Program-made: the position numbers and the translations under genes
Notes under the pieces: model-generated
Database searches by the model: none
What the model saw: only the letters and a program-made list of their open reading frames with translations
Told to the model about the DNA's origin: nothing
Shown: in pieces, positions 17,844 through 26,669 of the stretch
How the letters are laid out: the number at the start of each line of letters is the position of its first letter
How positions within the stretch are numbered: position 1 is the first letter of the stretch
From: FEN-680 sp036845225
Lineage (GTDB): Bacteria > Actinomycetota > Geothermincolia > Fen-727 > Anoxymicrobiaceae
Length of the DNA: 64,000 nucleotides
Reading direction: 5' to 3'
Assembly: GCA_036845225.1 (NCBI GenBank)
Contig: DAIUEJ010000006.1
Location: forward strand, 1 to 64,000

Positions 17844-18245
17844 CTACGACTTGGTGAACATGTCCAGCAGCTCTCGCGCCTTCAGGATTCGTATTCCGCG
17901 AAATGACTCCAGGTCAAGAAGATGATGGTCGCCAGTGACAATGAAACCTGCCTCGCCGTCTACTGCACACTCCAGAACGCGGTTATCCGCATCATCTGTG
18001 ATCTTATTGATAACAGTTTCTGGCTTGACCAACTGTGAACTGTAGCCAATCGACCTGACTGCGTCGGCAACGTCGGCCTCACGCCAATCGAACTTCGATT
18101 TCAGCACCTTGGCAAGCTCGAGCAGTATGTGCGACGAGACGAGCAGATCCAACTGGCCATCGCGTGCGAGGTTGATGATCTCTTCGGGAGATCCCCCGAA
18201 GATAAGTGCGGACAGAAGTACGTTGGTATCGGCGACGACGCGCAC
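17844..18245 (-). CDS. PIN-domain toxin (COG1569 family)
   Basis: 133 residues. The GTG start at 18245 overlaps the antitoxin stop by one base. VVADTNVLLSALIFGGSPEEI carries the first acidic residue. DDADNRVLECAVDGEA and FIVTGDHHLLDLESFRGI supply the other acidic residues of the PIN nuclease site. It should cleave RNA when not held by its partner. Likely a chromosomal stability or stress module. Confidence 0.88.
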   Translation of the reverse strand: MRVVADTNVLLSALIFGGSPEEIINLARDGQLDLLVSSHILLELAKVLKSKFDWREADVADAVRSIGYSSQLVKPETVINKITDDADNRVLECAVDGEAGFIVTGDHHLLDLESFRGIRILKARELLDMFTKS

Positions 18246-18502
18246 TAGCCCTTGATGCCCCGTGCCTCGTGCACCAGCCGCTCAATGTCGGCCTCGGTTT
18301 TGACCCCCAGCTTCTTTGCCGAATCCGCGCCTACCCTGCGCAGCTGGCTCCACCTCCGCGCATCCAGGAAGTCCTCATAGACTCGCACCATGTCCCGGAA
18401 AAGCTCGCTCTTGGTCTTTTGTTCCTGCCTGGCTATCTTCTCGACCTCCTCATATATTTGAGGAGGGAGAGATACCGTTAGCGTCTTTGTGGCCCTTGCC
18501 AT
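18245..18502 (-). CDS. ribbon-helix-helix antitoxin
   Basis: 85 residues. The N-terminal KTLTVSLPPQIYEEVEKIAR is a CopG-type ribbon-helix-helix DNA-binding unit, and the rest would bind the toxin. It directly precedes and overlaps the PIN gene, the standard antitoxin-toxin order, and probably represses its own promoter. Confidence 0.87.
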   Translation of the reverse strand: MARATKTLTVSLPPQIYEEVEKIARQEQKTKSELFRDMVRVYEDFLDARRWSQLRRVGADSAKKLGVKTEADIERLVHEARGIKG

Positions 18503-18582
18503 GGTTGCTCCCTGATATTGTGTCTTACTTAGTCATACTCTAGCGCGGCGAGGTCGCAGCGTCAAGAGCGTGAGGCGGGGAA

Positions 18583-19989
18583 CTACGGCATAGGTGCAAA
18601 CTGCGGATAATTCTTGAGCGCGGTGTCGAGTGTCGCGCGGTCCGGCGATTGCAGAGCCAGCGTCGAGTCCCCTGATATCCCGGCGTAGTAGAAGACCCCG
18701 TCAGCTTCGTAGAGGTACGAGGTCGCCGTGCTCCCCAGCTTCTTCAGTCCGCCGTGGAAGCGGCCCTCCAGCAGGTTCACGTAGTTGTCGAAGAAGTCCT
18801 GAGCGTCGATGTCCGTGTCCCAGACCGTCATGCTCGGCATCACGTAGTTCTTGCCGGGGCCCTGGTAGTACTGGATGGTGTTGCCCCCCCAGCCGTCCGA
18901 CACTTCTCTCGATTTCTGCAGCCCCGCGAACTCCTGGAACCAGATCTGGTAGTCGAACTCGCCGAGGGTGTCAGAGTCGATGTTCTTCCAGCCCTTGCCG
19001 AGCGCGATGGTGAGGACAGGCATGGTCACGGCGCGCGGGTTGTGTTTGCCGTCGAGGTAGAGGTCCGGGTGGAGGATCTGCTGGGTGGACATGGGCGGCG
19101 CGGTCAGCGCGTTGTTGACCTCCTGCTCCCCGCCCTTCTTGTTCTTGATGTCCTGTACGAATGTGAGCCCCTGCTGGTACGGGAAGAGGAGCGACTCCCT
19201 TATGTAGAGGGGCGCCCGATCCAGTTGAGTGGAGGACGTGTTGGACGCCTCCTGCTGCATCTGCAGGAGGTCGGAGGCGCTGACGTAGGTCTGCGCGTAG
19301 AGGATCATGGTGTCGGTGGCGTCGCCCTCCACCAGGCTGTCGACCGCCGACGATTGATCGCCGTTCAGGTTGGTCTCGTCGAGCGGCGGCTTGGTCAGGC
19401 CGAAGTTCTGGTCCTGGAGGGCGTGGATGACCTCGTGCGACAGGGTCACCTGGTCGTTGGTGCTCCCCAGCCCCTTGCCGGCGATGACGTTGATGACCTT
19501 GGTCTCGGGGTCGTACGTCCCCGCTATCTGCTCGGTGAGCACGTCGACCTCGATGTCCTCCAGGTTGTCGCCCGGCTTGAGGAGTCCCATCGCCTTCAGT
19601 ATCTTCTCCGCCGCCAGGGTCTGCTTCTGCTGGCTCTGTTTGTTGAACTCATAGAGGAGCTCGTAGCGCAGGGTGGACTCGGTGGTGGAGACCAGGGGCA
19701 CCTCATGCTTGAGCGGCAGGCCGCGCACCTTGGACGTCTGCTGTTCGATCTGCTCGAACTGCGCGGAGTGGATGCGCGTGCCGCATGTCGCGATGTCCAC
19801 TTTCTGCTTGTTGTGGAGCAGCTCGTTCAAGGTGAAGGGCTTGAAGGAGAGGTCGGACTTGCCGGTGACGGTTGTTGTCGTATTCTTGCCGGGCCCGACC
19901 GTATAATAGCCGACCAGGACGGCCGCGCCCACCAGGATGAGGAACACCATCAACGCCAGGATGGAAAGACCTCTACGCATCGGTGGCAA
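18583..19989 (-). CDS. secreted metallopeptidase-like protein with HExxH motif
   Basis: 468 residues. An N-terminal membrane anchor or signal (LSILALMVFLILVGAAVLVG) is followed by an extracellular region. TLSHEVIHALQDQNFG (about residue 185) has the zinc-protease HExxH signature followed by conserved Gln/Asn. I cannot place it in a named peptidase family with certainty, and the third zinc ligand is not obvious (the DSLVEGDAT segment, with Glu, is a candidate). The gene is monocistronic and divergent from the lipoprotein gene at 20069. Activity is inferred from the motif only. Confidence 0.7.
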   Translation of the reverse strand: MPPMRRGLSILALMVFLILVGAAVLVGYYTVGPGKNTTTTVTGKSDLSFKPFTLNELLHNKQKVDIATCGTRIHSAQFEQIEQQTSKVRGLPLKHEVPLVSTTESTLRYELLYEFNKQSQQKQTLAAEKILKAMGLLKPGDNLEDIEVDVLTEQIAGTYDPETKVINVIAGKGLGSTNDQVTLSHEVIHALQDQNFGLTKPPLDETNLNGDQSSAVDSLVEGDATDTMILYAQTYVSASDLLQMQQEASNTSSTQLDRAPLYIRESLLFPYQQGLTFVQDIKNKKGGEQEVNNALTAPPMSTQQILHPDLYLDGKHNPRAVTMPVLTIALGKGWKNIDSDTLGEFDYQIWFQEFAGLQKSREVSDGWGGNTIQYYQGPGKNYVMPSMTVWDTDIDAQDFFDNYVNLLEGRFHGGLKKLGSTATSYLYEADGVFYYAGISGDSTLALQSPDRATLDTALKNYPQFAPMP

Positions 19990-20068
19990 CCTCCAGGGTT
20001 TGTCAGGCTGAATGCTCGTTGTGGTTTAATAATACCCCAACCCCAGCGGCGCACGTGCGGGGGGCATT

Positions 20069-21082
20069 GTGACAGTAACGCCTTGCACACGAACATACGC
20101 GCGAACAAGCGAGCACGGACGCGGGCACGTCGGTCCGGGTAGTCGTGGTGAAGCCGCGCGGAAACGCTCGCTCGTCAAAGGGCCGGCACGCAGCCGCGGC
20201 GGTCGCTCCCGATCGATTGGAGCACTACTGATCGTGGTCGTGGTCGCGGCAGCGGCGCTTGTCGCGTTGCCCGGTTGCGGGTCGAACGCCGTGATCCAGT
20301 ACAACGCTGTCGCCAACCAGGTGCTGACCAACGTCAACGCCAAGGAAGGTGAGCTCAAGAAGTACTGGACGCTTCCGCTCGATCAGCAGGATGGGGCCGA
20401 CCAGGCGCTCGCGAGCTTCCGCAAGTCGCTCGCCGCGAGCCAGCAAGTGCTCGACTCGACCGACTCGCCGGACCCCGCGCGGCAGCTCGACGACCTGCTG
20501 GGGCGCGCGGTGGACGGGGGAAGAGCGCTCGCCGACCTCGACACCCAGTTCGCCGACTACCTCACTTCAGTAGCGCCGGTCGCCAAGGGCATCACCGAGA
20601 TCGGCGCGATACTCCAGGGGCTCGACAAGAGCCGGGATATCCCGACGTCTATCGCGGGCCTCGTTCAAAAGGCTTCCAATCTCGACGTGCTGGCGCGCTC
20701 GATACAGCCCCCGGCGACGTTCCAGGACGTGCACAACCAGTTGCAGTCTTTCCTGGGCATCGTCATCAACAACCTGAACCAGGCCCAGAAGAAGCTCGCC
20801 GAAGTGCAGTCGAGCTCGAGCCAGGACAACACGGACACGTCACAAGAGGCACAGACGGCGGCTGACCTGCAGAGCCAGCGCGAGACCAAGCGGCAGATCG
20901 ACGCCATCGACCCGTTCACGACCCCGATACTGGAAGGCTGGGCCGATGCCAACAGCGAGATAAACTCACTCCTTGCCGAGGCAAGGCAGTCGACGGGTTT
21001 GCAGGCACAGGCCGCGGCGGTGGAGGACTACATCGGCCAGGCGGTCCAGCAGATACAGGAACTCGAGAAAAAATATAAGTGA
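20069..21082 (+). CDS. putative lipoprotein, helical
   Basis: 337 residues from GTG 20069. A basic N-terminus of about 50 residues leads to a hydrophobic stretch ending in ALVALPGC, a lipobox with the Cys near 71. The long n-region means the true start may be a later rare codon; no better ATG/GTG/TTG is in frame. The rest is predicted mostly helical, with heptad-like segments and many Gln/Asp/Ser (for example QSSSSQDNTDTSQEAQTA), ending in a coiled segment QQIQELEKKYK. No known domain recognised. Confidence 0.65.
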   Translation: MTVTPCTRTYARTSEHGRGHVGPGSRGEAARKRSLVKGPARSRGGRSRSIGALLIVVVVAAAALVALPGCGSNAVIQYNAVANQVLTNVNAKEGELKKYWTLPLDQQDGADQALASFRKSLAASQQVLDSTDSPDPARQLDDLLGRAVDGGRALADLDTQFADYLTSVAPVAKGITEIGAILQGLDKSRDIPTSIAGLVQKASNLDVLARSIQPPATFQDVHNQLQSFLGIVINNLNQAQKKLAEVQSSSSQDNTDTSQEAQTAADLQSQRETKRQIDAIDPFTTPILEGWADANSEINSLLAEARQSTGLQAQAAAVEDYIGQAVQQIQELEKKYK

Positions 21083-21171
21083 AGCCGGTTGTGTTGTGGG
21101 CAGATTCATGACGGCTTGCACGGCCTGGTGCGCTGAACGCCTGAGAACGTGACTCGCTGAAAGACGAAGGG

Positions 21172-22818
21172 GTGGCAGGTTTGACAATCATCGAAGATGT
21201 CGCGCGGTGGTCCGCAGGACTCAAGATCGAAGAGATACCGCCCAGGGTGCGCGAGATCGCGCGCAACCAGGTGCTCTCGGTCATGGGGGCGATCCACGCC
21301 AGCGCCGGGTGCGCCGGCGGGCAGGCTGTGATCAAGACCGTGCAAGGCCTCGGGGTGAAAGGGCCGTGCGGCGTCTACCCGGGGGGAGAGGGAAGCCTTC
21401 TGTTCCCGGCGCTCCTGCAGAACGCCTCACTCTCGATGGCACTTGACTACGACGACTATCTTTTCCTGGGACATACCGGACACAGCGCCGTGTGCGTGCC
21501 TATGGCCGTTGGCGAAACCCTCGGCGCCGATACCTCTACCGTGCTGACAGCGCAGGTCGCGGCGAACGAACTGGCCGGTCGCCTCGGGGGGACGGTGGTG
21601 CTCGGGCCGCACAACGGCCAGATGTGGGCGCACATCCACCTGCTAGGGTCCGCGGCCGCCGCCTCAAGGGTCATGGGCCTCGACGAGGAGAAGACCGCTA
21701 ACGCGATGGGCATCGCGCTGGCAGAGCCGGTATATGCCTTGTTCCCGGGCTTTATGGGGCCCCAGTCCAAGCTTCTCGTCGCAGCGATCCCGTCCATCAC
21801 CGGCACCATCGCGGCGTCGCTCGCGGCCAACGGGATGACCGGCCCCCGCGCGATCCTGGAAGACCCGGAGGGCTTCTGGGCGCATTTCTCGTTCCTGCCG
21901 TTGCCGTTCATGATGACCGGGCTCGGGAGAGCATGGGTCACCGACACCATCGCCTTCAAGCCTTACCCCGGCTGCGCCTACATCGATACCGCGATGGACG
22001 CGCTCTTCGACATCCTCGAGCGCTTTGAAAAGGAGAAGGGGAGACCCGTCGACCCGGCAGAGGTGCAGGACGTGAAGGTGGAGGCGAGCCTGCTGACGAT
22101 GGCGATGAACGCGATGTCCGCCGGATACATGGACCCCGCGCACCTCTCGCCGACCAACATCAACTTCTCCCTTCAGGTCAGCATCGCGCTCGGGCTCATC
22201 GCAGGGCGGCTCACGGGCGCCGAGCTCACCGACCCGTACCTGGAGGAGAACCGGCGCCAGATCGTGGCGCTTGCCTCGCGGGTGGAACTGAACCACGACG
22301 CGCGGCTGTCGGTGAGGTTCATCAAAGCGATCGACGAGGCGGTGGACCTCGACGCGATGCTCGCGGAGATCGACCCCCTGCCTCTCTTCAAGGCGAGGCA
22401 CAGCCTGCGACGGCATCTGAGGCGTGTGGCGACGATGGGCCCGCGCGACATGGTGACGGCGTGGCAGAGCCTGGACTTCCAGGAGAAAGCGTTCCTTAAG
22501 AGCCTGGTGAGCCTGAGAGGTTTCTTCGGCAAGGCGCCGGGGTACGACCTGGGGCCGAGCAGACTCGAGGACCTGAGGATGCCGTTCGGGGCAAGGGTGC
22601 TGGTGACCCTGCGCGATGGCTCGCGGCTCGAGTCGGAGAAGCACATTCCCCAGGGTGGGCCGGGAGACGAGGACCGGCTCGCGGTCGCCGCAGACAAGTT
22701 CGTGCGCGAGGCATCCGGCGTGCTGGGCGAGGAGCGCGCGAAGCAGGCCGTGGAGACTGTGCGGGCGTACGAGGACAAGACGCTCGCGGATATTCGCGCC
22801 GCGTTATCGGCTGAATGA
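21172..22818 (+). CDS. MmgE/PrpD family protein
   Basis: 548 residues, longer than the usual 450-500. It begins TIIEDVARWSAGLKIEEIPP and contains the conserved ALDYDDYLFLGHTGHSA (substrate site with DxxD and His) and AAAASRVMGLDEEKTANAMG (helical core). It also has FKPYPGCAYIDTAMDAL. Family members include 2-methylcitrate dehydratase and cis-aconitate decarboxylase. The substrate here is unknown, and no methylcitrate cycle partner lies nearby. Start is GTG 21172 or TTG 21181. It is followed, 86 bases on, by an Fe-S protein. Confidence 0.8.
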   Translation: MAGLTIIEDVARWSAGLKIEEIPPRVREIARNQVLSVMGAIHASAGCAGGQAVIKTVQGLGVKGPCGVYPGGEGSLLFPALLQNASLSMALDYDDYLFLGHTGHSAVCVPMAVGETLGADTSTVLTAQVAANELAGRLGGTVVLGPHNGQMWAHIHLLGSAAAASRVMGLDEEKTANAMGIALAEPVYALFPGFMGPQSKLLVAAIPSITGTIAASLAANGMTGPRAILEDPEGFWAHFSFLPLPFMMTGLGRAWVTDTIAFKPYPGCAYIDTAMDALFDILERFEKEKGRPVDPAEVQDVKVEASLLTMAMNAMSAGYMDPAHLSPTNINFSLQVSIALGLIAGRLTGAELTDPYLEENRRQIVALASRVELNHDARLSVRFIKAIDEAVDLDAMLAEIDPLPLFKARHSLRRHLRRVATMGPRDMVTAWQSLDFQEKAFLKSLVSLRGFFGKAPGYDLGPSRLEDLRMPFGARVLVTLRDGSRLESEKHIPQGGPGDEDRLAVAADKFVREASGVLGEERAKQAVETVRAYEDKTLADIRAALSAE

Positions 22819-22829
22819 AAACGAGGTGA

Positions 22830-22870
22830 AAAACCGGGGTCAGGCACTTTTTCGCGATCTTTTTTCACGC
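22830..22870. repeat. GGGGTCAGGCAC-type intergenic element
   Basis: The stretch contains GGGGTCAGGCACTTTTTCGCGA followed by another T-run, the same core found in the intergenic elements at 4548, 23710, 28849, 34671 and 47551. It may act as a terminator; only part of the hairpin is visible. Confidence 0.4.
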
Positions 22871-22904
22871 GAATAACAGGGCCGGGCACCTGACTGGAGC
22901 GCTC

Positions 22905-23708
22905 ATGGGACGGAAGAAGTGGCAGATCGACCTGGCCCTGAAGGGCTGGCGTGCCACGCACTGGGCCAAGCGGCTCGGCCACATGAGCCCGTTCAAGCAG
23001 ATGGCCGGGCTTATCGCGGGCGACCAGTCGTTCAAAGGTTCGTTCATCCCTGTCGACGAGTTCATCGAGGTCCCGCCGAGCAGCGTCGCGCCGAAGGAGC
23101 TGGTCGTCGACTACATCTCCCGGGCTAGCCACCGCACGATAATCCACGAGTGTCCGTGCCGCAAGGGCGAGGGCTGCGAGAAGCATCCCGTGGACCTCGG
23201 GTGCATGTTGATCGGCGACGCGTCGCGGCTGGTGGACCCCGGTGTGGGAAGGAGCGCCACCGTCGAGGAGGGCCTCGCGCACCTGGAGCGCGCGCTCGAC
23301 TCGGGGCTGCTGCCTCTCGTCGGCCACGTCTGGATAGACAAGCTGGTGTTCGGGGTCAAGGACTATTCGCGGCTGCTGACTCTCTGCTTCTGCTGCAAGT
23401 GTTGCTGCGTCGTCCGCTCGGAGATGCGCGGCCTGGTGAGCGCTTATCCGGACAGCCTCGTGCGCCTGGAAGGCGTGCGCGTGGAGGTGACCGGGGAGTG
23501 CGCCGGCTGCGGTGAATGCGTACCGGTGTGCCCGATCCAGAACATCACGATGGAAGACGACGTGGCGCGCATCGGGGAGATGTGCCTGGGGTGCGGCACG
23601 TGCGCCCGGACCTGCTCGCGCGGCAACATCAGGGTCTTCGTCGAAGAGGGCACGCCCGTGCAGGAAGAGCTTCGGCGCCGCATCGAAGCCGGGGTCGACA
23701 TAGAATAG
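22905..23708 (+). CDS. Fe-S protein with Cys-rich N-terminal domain and two [4Fe-4S] sites
   Basis: 267 residues. The N-terminal domain has ECPCRKGEGC and then GCMLIGD, and mid-protein an unusual LCFCCKCCCVVRS string. The C-terminus has a 2[4Fe-4S] ferredoxin: CAGCGECVPVCPI and CLGCGTCARTCS. A paralog at 27915 keeps the same plan (ECGCRKLQ, CNCCSCCCMG, CTGCGDCAELCP, CMGCGVCEGACE), so this is a family rather than an accident. No partner enzyme is obvious; electron transfer to a nearby CoA- or prenyl-lipid pathway is possible. It is convergent with ispH across a perfect bidirectional hairpin. Confidence 0.78.
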   Translation: MGRKKWQIDLALKGWRATHWAKRLGHMSPFKQMAGLIAGDQSFKGSFIPVDEFIEVPPSSVAPKELVVDYISRASHRTIIHECPCRKGEGCEKHPVDLGCMLIGDASRLVDPGVGRSATVEEGLAHLERALDSGLLPLVGHVWIDKLVFGVKDYSRLLTLCFCCKCCCVVRSEMRGLVSAYPDSLVRLEGVRVEVTGECAGCGECVPVCPIQNITMEDDVARIGEMCLGCGTCARTCSRGNIRVFVEEGTPVQEELRRRIEAGVDIE

Positions 23709-23709
23709 C

Positions 23710-23801
23710 TAAACTTCTTGGGGTCAGGCCCTTTTTGTTTAATTATCATTCGACATGCCTGTTCCGGACTAAACAAAAAGGGCCTGACCCCAAGAAGTTT
23801 A
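23710..23801. terminator. bidirectional terminator, perfect 32-base inverted repeat
   Basis: The left arm 23710-23741 begins TAAACTTCTTGGGGTCAGG and the right arm 23770-23801 ends CCTGACCCCAAGAAGTTTA. They match exactly across all 32 bases, with a 28-base spacer. T-runs occur on both strands. It lies between convergent genes, and the right arm plus part of the spacer recurs at 28849. Confidence 0.85.
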
Positions 23802-23802
23802 G

Positions 23803-24675
23803 TCAGCTGGTCAGCTCGCGGAGCCTCTCGATCGTCTCCTGGATGAGCCAGTCGGGGGTCGATGCGCCACCGGTGATGCCGACCGAAGCCACTCCATCCA
23901 ACCACTCCGGCTTGATCTCCGACGCGCCTTCTATCAGTTGGGTCGGCACTCCAGTCGCCTCGCAGATGGACGCGAGCTGCGCCGTGTTGCTTGAGTTCCT
24001 CCCGCCGACGACCAGCATCAGGTCGACCCGCCCCGCCAGCTCGTGTGCCTCTTCCTGCCGCCGGGCCACGGAGTCGCAAATGGTGTCCAGCACGGTAATC
24101 CGGTCGAACACCGGCTCGAGGATGCCGACGACCGCCTCGAGCAGCTCGCGCGATATGGTCGTCTGACAGATTATGCCGATGGGGCCCTTCTCTCCGGCAT
24201 GCTCTTCCGCCCAGTTCGCCGCTTCGTCCACGTTCTGAAGGACGGTGACCTTTCCGTCCGCGCGCCCCACGATCGAGCGGACCTCGGGGTGGCTCGCGGA
24301 GCCCAGCACGAGGACGGTGTGTCCGCTTTCCAGCAGTTCGCGCGCCGCTTCCTGGGCGTGCTTGACCGTCGGGCAGGTCGCATCGACCAGCACCGCCCCG
24401 AGCGCCTCGAGTCTCTCTTCGGTCGAAGTATCTATGCCGTGCGAACGTATTATCACGTGGAGCCCGTCCAGCTCGGGCAGGTCCTCACTGTCAGGGTCGA
24501 TGACATCGAGGCCCAGCATGCGCAGGCGGCTCACGACCTCGGGATTGTGTATCAGGGGTCCGACCGAGTAGGTGCGGCCGCCTTGTCCGAAGAGGATCTT
24601 CTCGGTTATGCGGAATGCCCTGTCCACGCCCGGGCAGAAAGATGAGTCCGGCGTGACTTCTATTTGGATCGCCAT
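23803..24675 (-). CDS. ispH: 4-hydroxy-3-methylbut-2-enyl diphosphate reductase
   Basis: 290 residues, the normal length. The three cluster cysteines are in FCPGVDRAF, DATCPTVKHAQ and TICDSVARRQ. The family motifs IRSHG, ICQTTISRE, GGRNSSNT and GITGGASTP are present. It carries out the last step of the MEP isoprenoid pathway, giving IPP and DMAPP. Its presence argues against a mevalonate pathway. Two UbiA prenyltransferases are divergent from it, so prenyl-lipid synthesis may be the theme of the region. Confidence 0.95.
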   Translation of the reverse strand: MAIQIEVTPDSSFCPGVDRAFRITEKILFGQGGRTYSVGPLIHNPEVVSRLRMLGLDVIDPDSEDLPELDGLHVIIRSHGIDTSTEERLEALGAVLVDATCPTVKHAQEAARELLESGHTVLVLGSASHPEVRSIVGRADGKVTVLQNVDEAANWAEEHAGEKGPIGIICQTTISRELLEAVVGILEPVFDRITVLDTICDSVARRQEEAHELAGRVDLMLVVGGRNSSNTAQLASICEATGVPTQLIEGASEIKPEWLDGVASVGITGGASTPDWLIQETIERLRELTS

Positions 24676-24757
24676 ACGTTCAATCTAATGCATAGGCTCT
24701 ACGAAAAACAGTAGAATGTGAGACGCGCGGGCTCGAGAAGACGGTACTGGGGGCGAC

Positions 24758-25657
24758 GTGAAGTACATCAGGCTGTTCAGATTGAAATCCACTCTCATAT
24801 ACCTGTTCCCGTTTGTGCTCGCGCTTTCGGTCGGGCTGCAGCAGGTCCAGCAAGGAGCCGCGCGCCCGGTGACTTACACGTGGGTGACGGTCCTCTTCGC
24901 GTATCTGGCGTACTTCGCCGGGTCGTTCTTCTCCAGCACCTTGAACTTCTACGCGGACGTGCCCGCGGACCGCGTCCACGACGGACTCTACAAAGACCAG
25001 GACATATCCAAGCAGCCTTTCGTGAGCAGTGAGATGAGCAAGCTCGAGACGGTTCTGGTCTTTTCGATAATTGGCGTGGGTTGCGTGGTGTTCTCGGTGC
25101 TGGTCAACTGGCGCTTCGCGGTGTTCATGCTCAGCGCCGTACTGCTGCTCGGCATGCTTTACTCGCACCCATGGTTCCGCTTCAAAGAGAAGCCGGTGCT
25201 GGACATCGTGACGAACGCGACCGGCGCGGTCCTGATCCTCTACGCCGGCATGGCGATCGTCTCGATGGACAATCCTCCGTTCATCCCCATCCTGTTCGGC
25301 TGGCTCTTCTCGGAGGCGATGTACATGCCGAGCGTCGCGAACGACGAGCCATTCGACAAGGCTGCGGGGTACAGGACGTCGGGCGTCGTATTCGGCCAGA
25401 AGCGCCTGGTCTACGCGATGATACCGGTGGTCGCTCTGATGGTGCCTGTCGGCATCTGGGGCGCACTCTCGACCAGCCTCAACTGGGAGTACCGGCTGTT
25501 CTGCCTGCTGGGGACGGGCGCTGCGATACTGGCGACCGCAACCGTATGGCTGCTCTTCAACCCGCCCCACATCGAGTTGAACCCGGACTTCTACCTGGTT
25601 CCGCTCGCCGCCTTGCTGCTTGTCTACTTCGTCGTGAGCATTGTGAAGTTGGCGTAA
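24758..25657 (+). CDS. UbiA-family prenyltransferase, copy 1
   Basis: 299 residues from GTG 24758, with about eight transmembrane helices. The first Asp motif reads NFYADVPADRVHD (N-x3-D-x3-D) and the second NDEPFDKAAGYRTSG. These bind Mg-prenyl diphosphate in the UbiA/MenA/DGGGP-synthase group. The acceptor (quinone ring, glycerol lipid or sugar) is not determinable here. It lies three bases before a second copy, so the two are co-transcribed and arose by tandem duplication. Confidence 0.85.
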   Translation: MKYIRLFRLKSTLIYLFPFVLALSVGLQQVQQGAARPVTYTWVTVLFAYLAYFAGSFFSSTLNFYADVPADRVHDGLYKDQDISKQPFVSSEMSKLETVLVFSIIGVGCVVFSVLVNWRFAVFMLSAVLLLGMLYSHPWFRFKEKPVLDIVTNATGAVLILYAGMAIVSMDNPPFIPILFGWLFSEAMYMPSVANDEPFDKAAGYRTSGVVFGQKRLVYAMIPVVALMVPVGIWGALSTSLNWEYRLFCLLGTGAAILATATVWLLFNPPHIELNPDFYLVPLAALLLVYFVVSIVKLA

Positions 25658-25660
25658 GGG

Positions 25661-26557
25661 GTGTCGCGACTGCGTAAGTACTGGAGGCTCCTGCGCATCA
25701 AGATATCTCTCGGCTATTTCTTCCCCCTCGCGCTCGGCTTCACCATCGCGGCTGCCGCGGACCCCGACATCGCCTGGTGGAAGATCCCGGTCGGTTTCCT
25801 GGCGTACTTCTGCGCCTCGTTCTTCGCGAGCACCCTGAATTTCTATGCGGACGTCGCCGCGGACCGCGACTTCGGCGGCAAGTTCAAGGACATGGACCTG
25901 AAGGAACAGCCTTTTGTCACCGGTGCAATGGGACGCACGGAGACCTGGCTCGCGTTCGGGCTGTCGCTGGCGGGATGCGTAGGGCTGTCGCTCGCGGTCA
26001 ACTATCCCTTCGCGATATTCATAGTCGGGTTCGCGCTGGTCGTCGGCCTGCTCTACAGCCATCCCTGGTTCAGGCTCAAGGCCAGGCCGGTCACCGACAT
26101 ACTGTGCAACGTCACGGGCATGGGGTTCACACTTCTTGCCGGCCTGGCGTTCAGCACGCATGCGCTGCCGCCGGTGCTCTTCCTCATCTGGGGCGGGCTG
26201 TTCGTGACTGTGATGTACATCCCAACTGTGGTGAACGACGTGCCGTTCGATGAGGCCGCCGGCTACAAGACTTCGGGCGTATACTTCGGGGCGAGCCACC
26301 TGCTCTACTCGATGGCGCCGATGGCGCTTGCGATGATCCCACTGGGAATACTGGTGGCGATGAACAGTTCGGCGGCCTGGCAGTACAGGTGGGTCGCCGC
26401 AATCGGAACGCCGCTGACCATCGCAGGCACGGCGGTCATCTTCTATCTCTGGCGCCCGCCGCGCATCGAACTCGACCCGGACATAGTGCTCATCCCGATG
26501 GACCTGCTCATCGTGGCGCTTGTCGTGTACGGGATCGTATTGGTGGCCCGCGGGTAG
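25661..26557 (+). CDS. UbiA-family prenyltransferase, copy 2
   Basis: 298 residues from GTG 25661. It shares the plan of the preceding gene: NFYADVAADRDFGG and NDVPFDEAAGYKTSG carry the two Asp-rich sites, and the sequence around LLYSHPWFRLKARPV is also shared. Similar length and spacing support a tandem duplication with possible split of substrate. The C-terminal helices suit an integral membrane enzyme. Confidence 0.85.
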   Translation: MSRLRKYWRLLRIKISLGYFFPLALGFTIAAAADPDIAWWKIPVGFLAYFCASFFASTLNFYADVAADRDFGGKFKDMDLKEQPFVTGAMGRTETWLAFGLSLAGCVGLSLAVNYPFAIFIVGFALVVGLLYSHPWFRLKARPVTDILCNVTGMGFTLLAGLAFSTHALPPVLFLIWGGLFVTVMYIPTVVNDVPFDEAAGYKTSGVYFGASHLLYSMAPMALAMIPLGILVAMNSSAAWQYRWVAAIGTPLTIAGTAVIFYLWRPPRIELDPDIVLIPMDLLIVALVVYGIVLVARG

Positions 26558-26669
26558 ACGGCAGGCGCGGAACCGCTGCCGGTTCCCCGCGACCTTCGTG
26601 CATTGAACGCCCAATGGGTTTCTGAAATACTTGTTCGCGTTCATCGTCCCGCTTGAGAGGATGGTATCA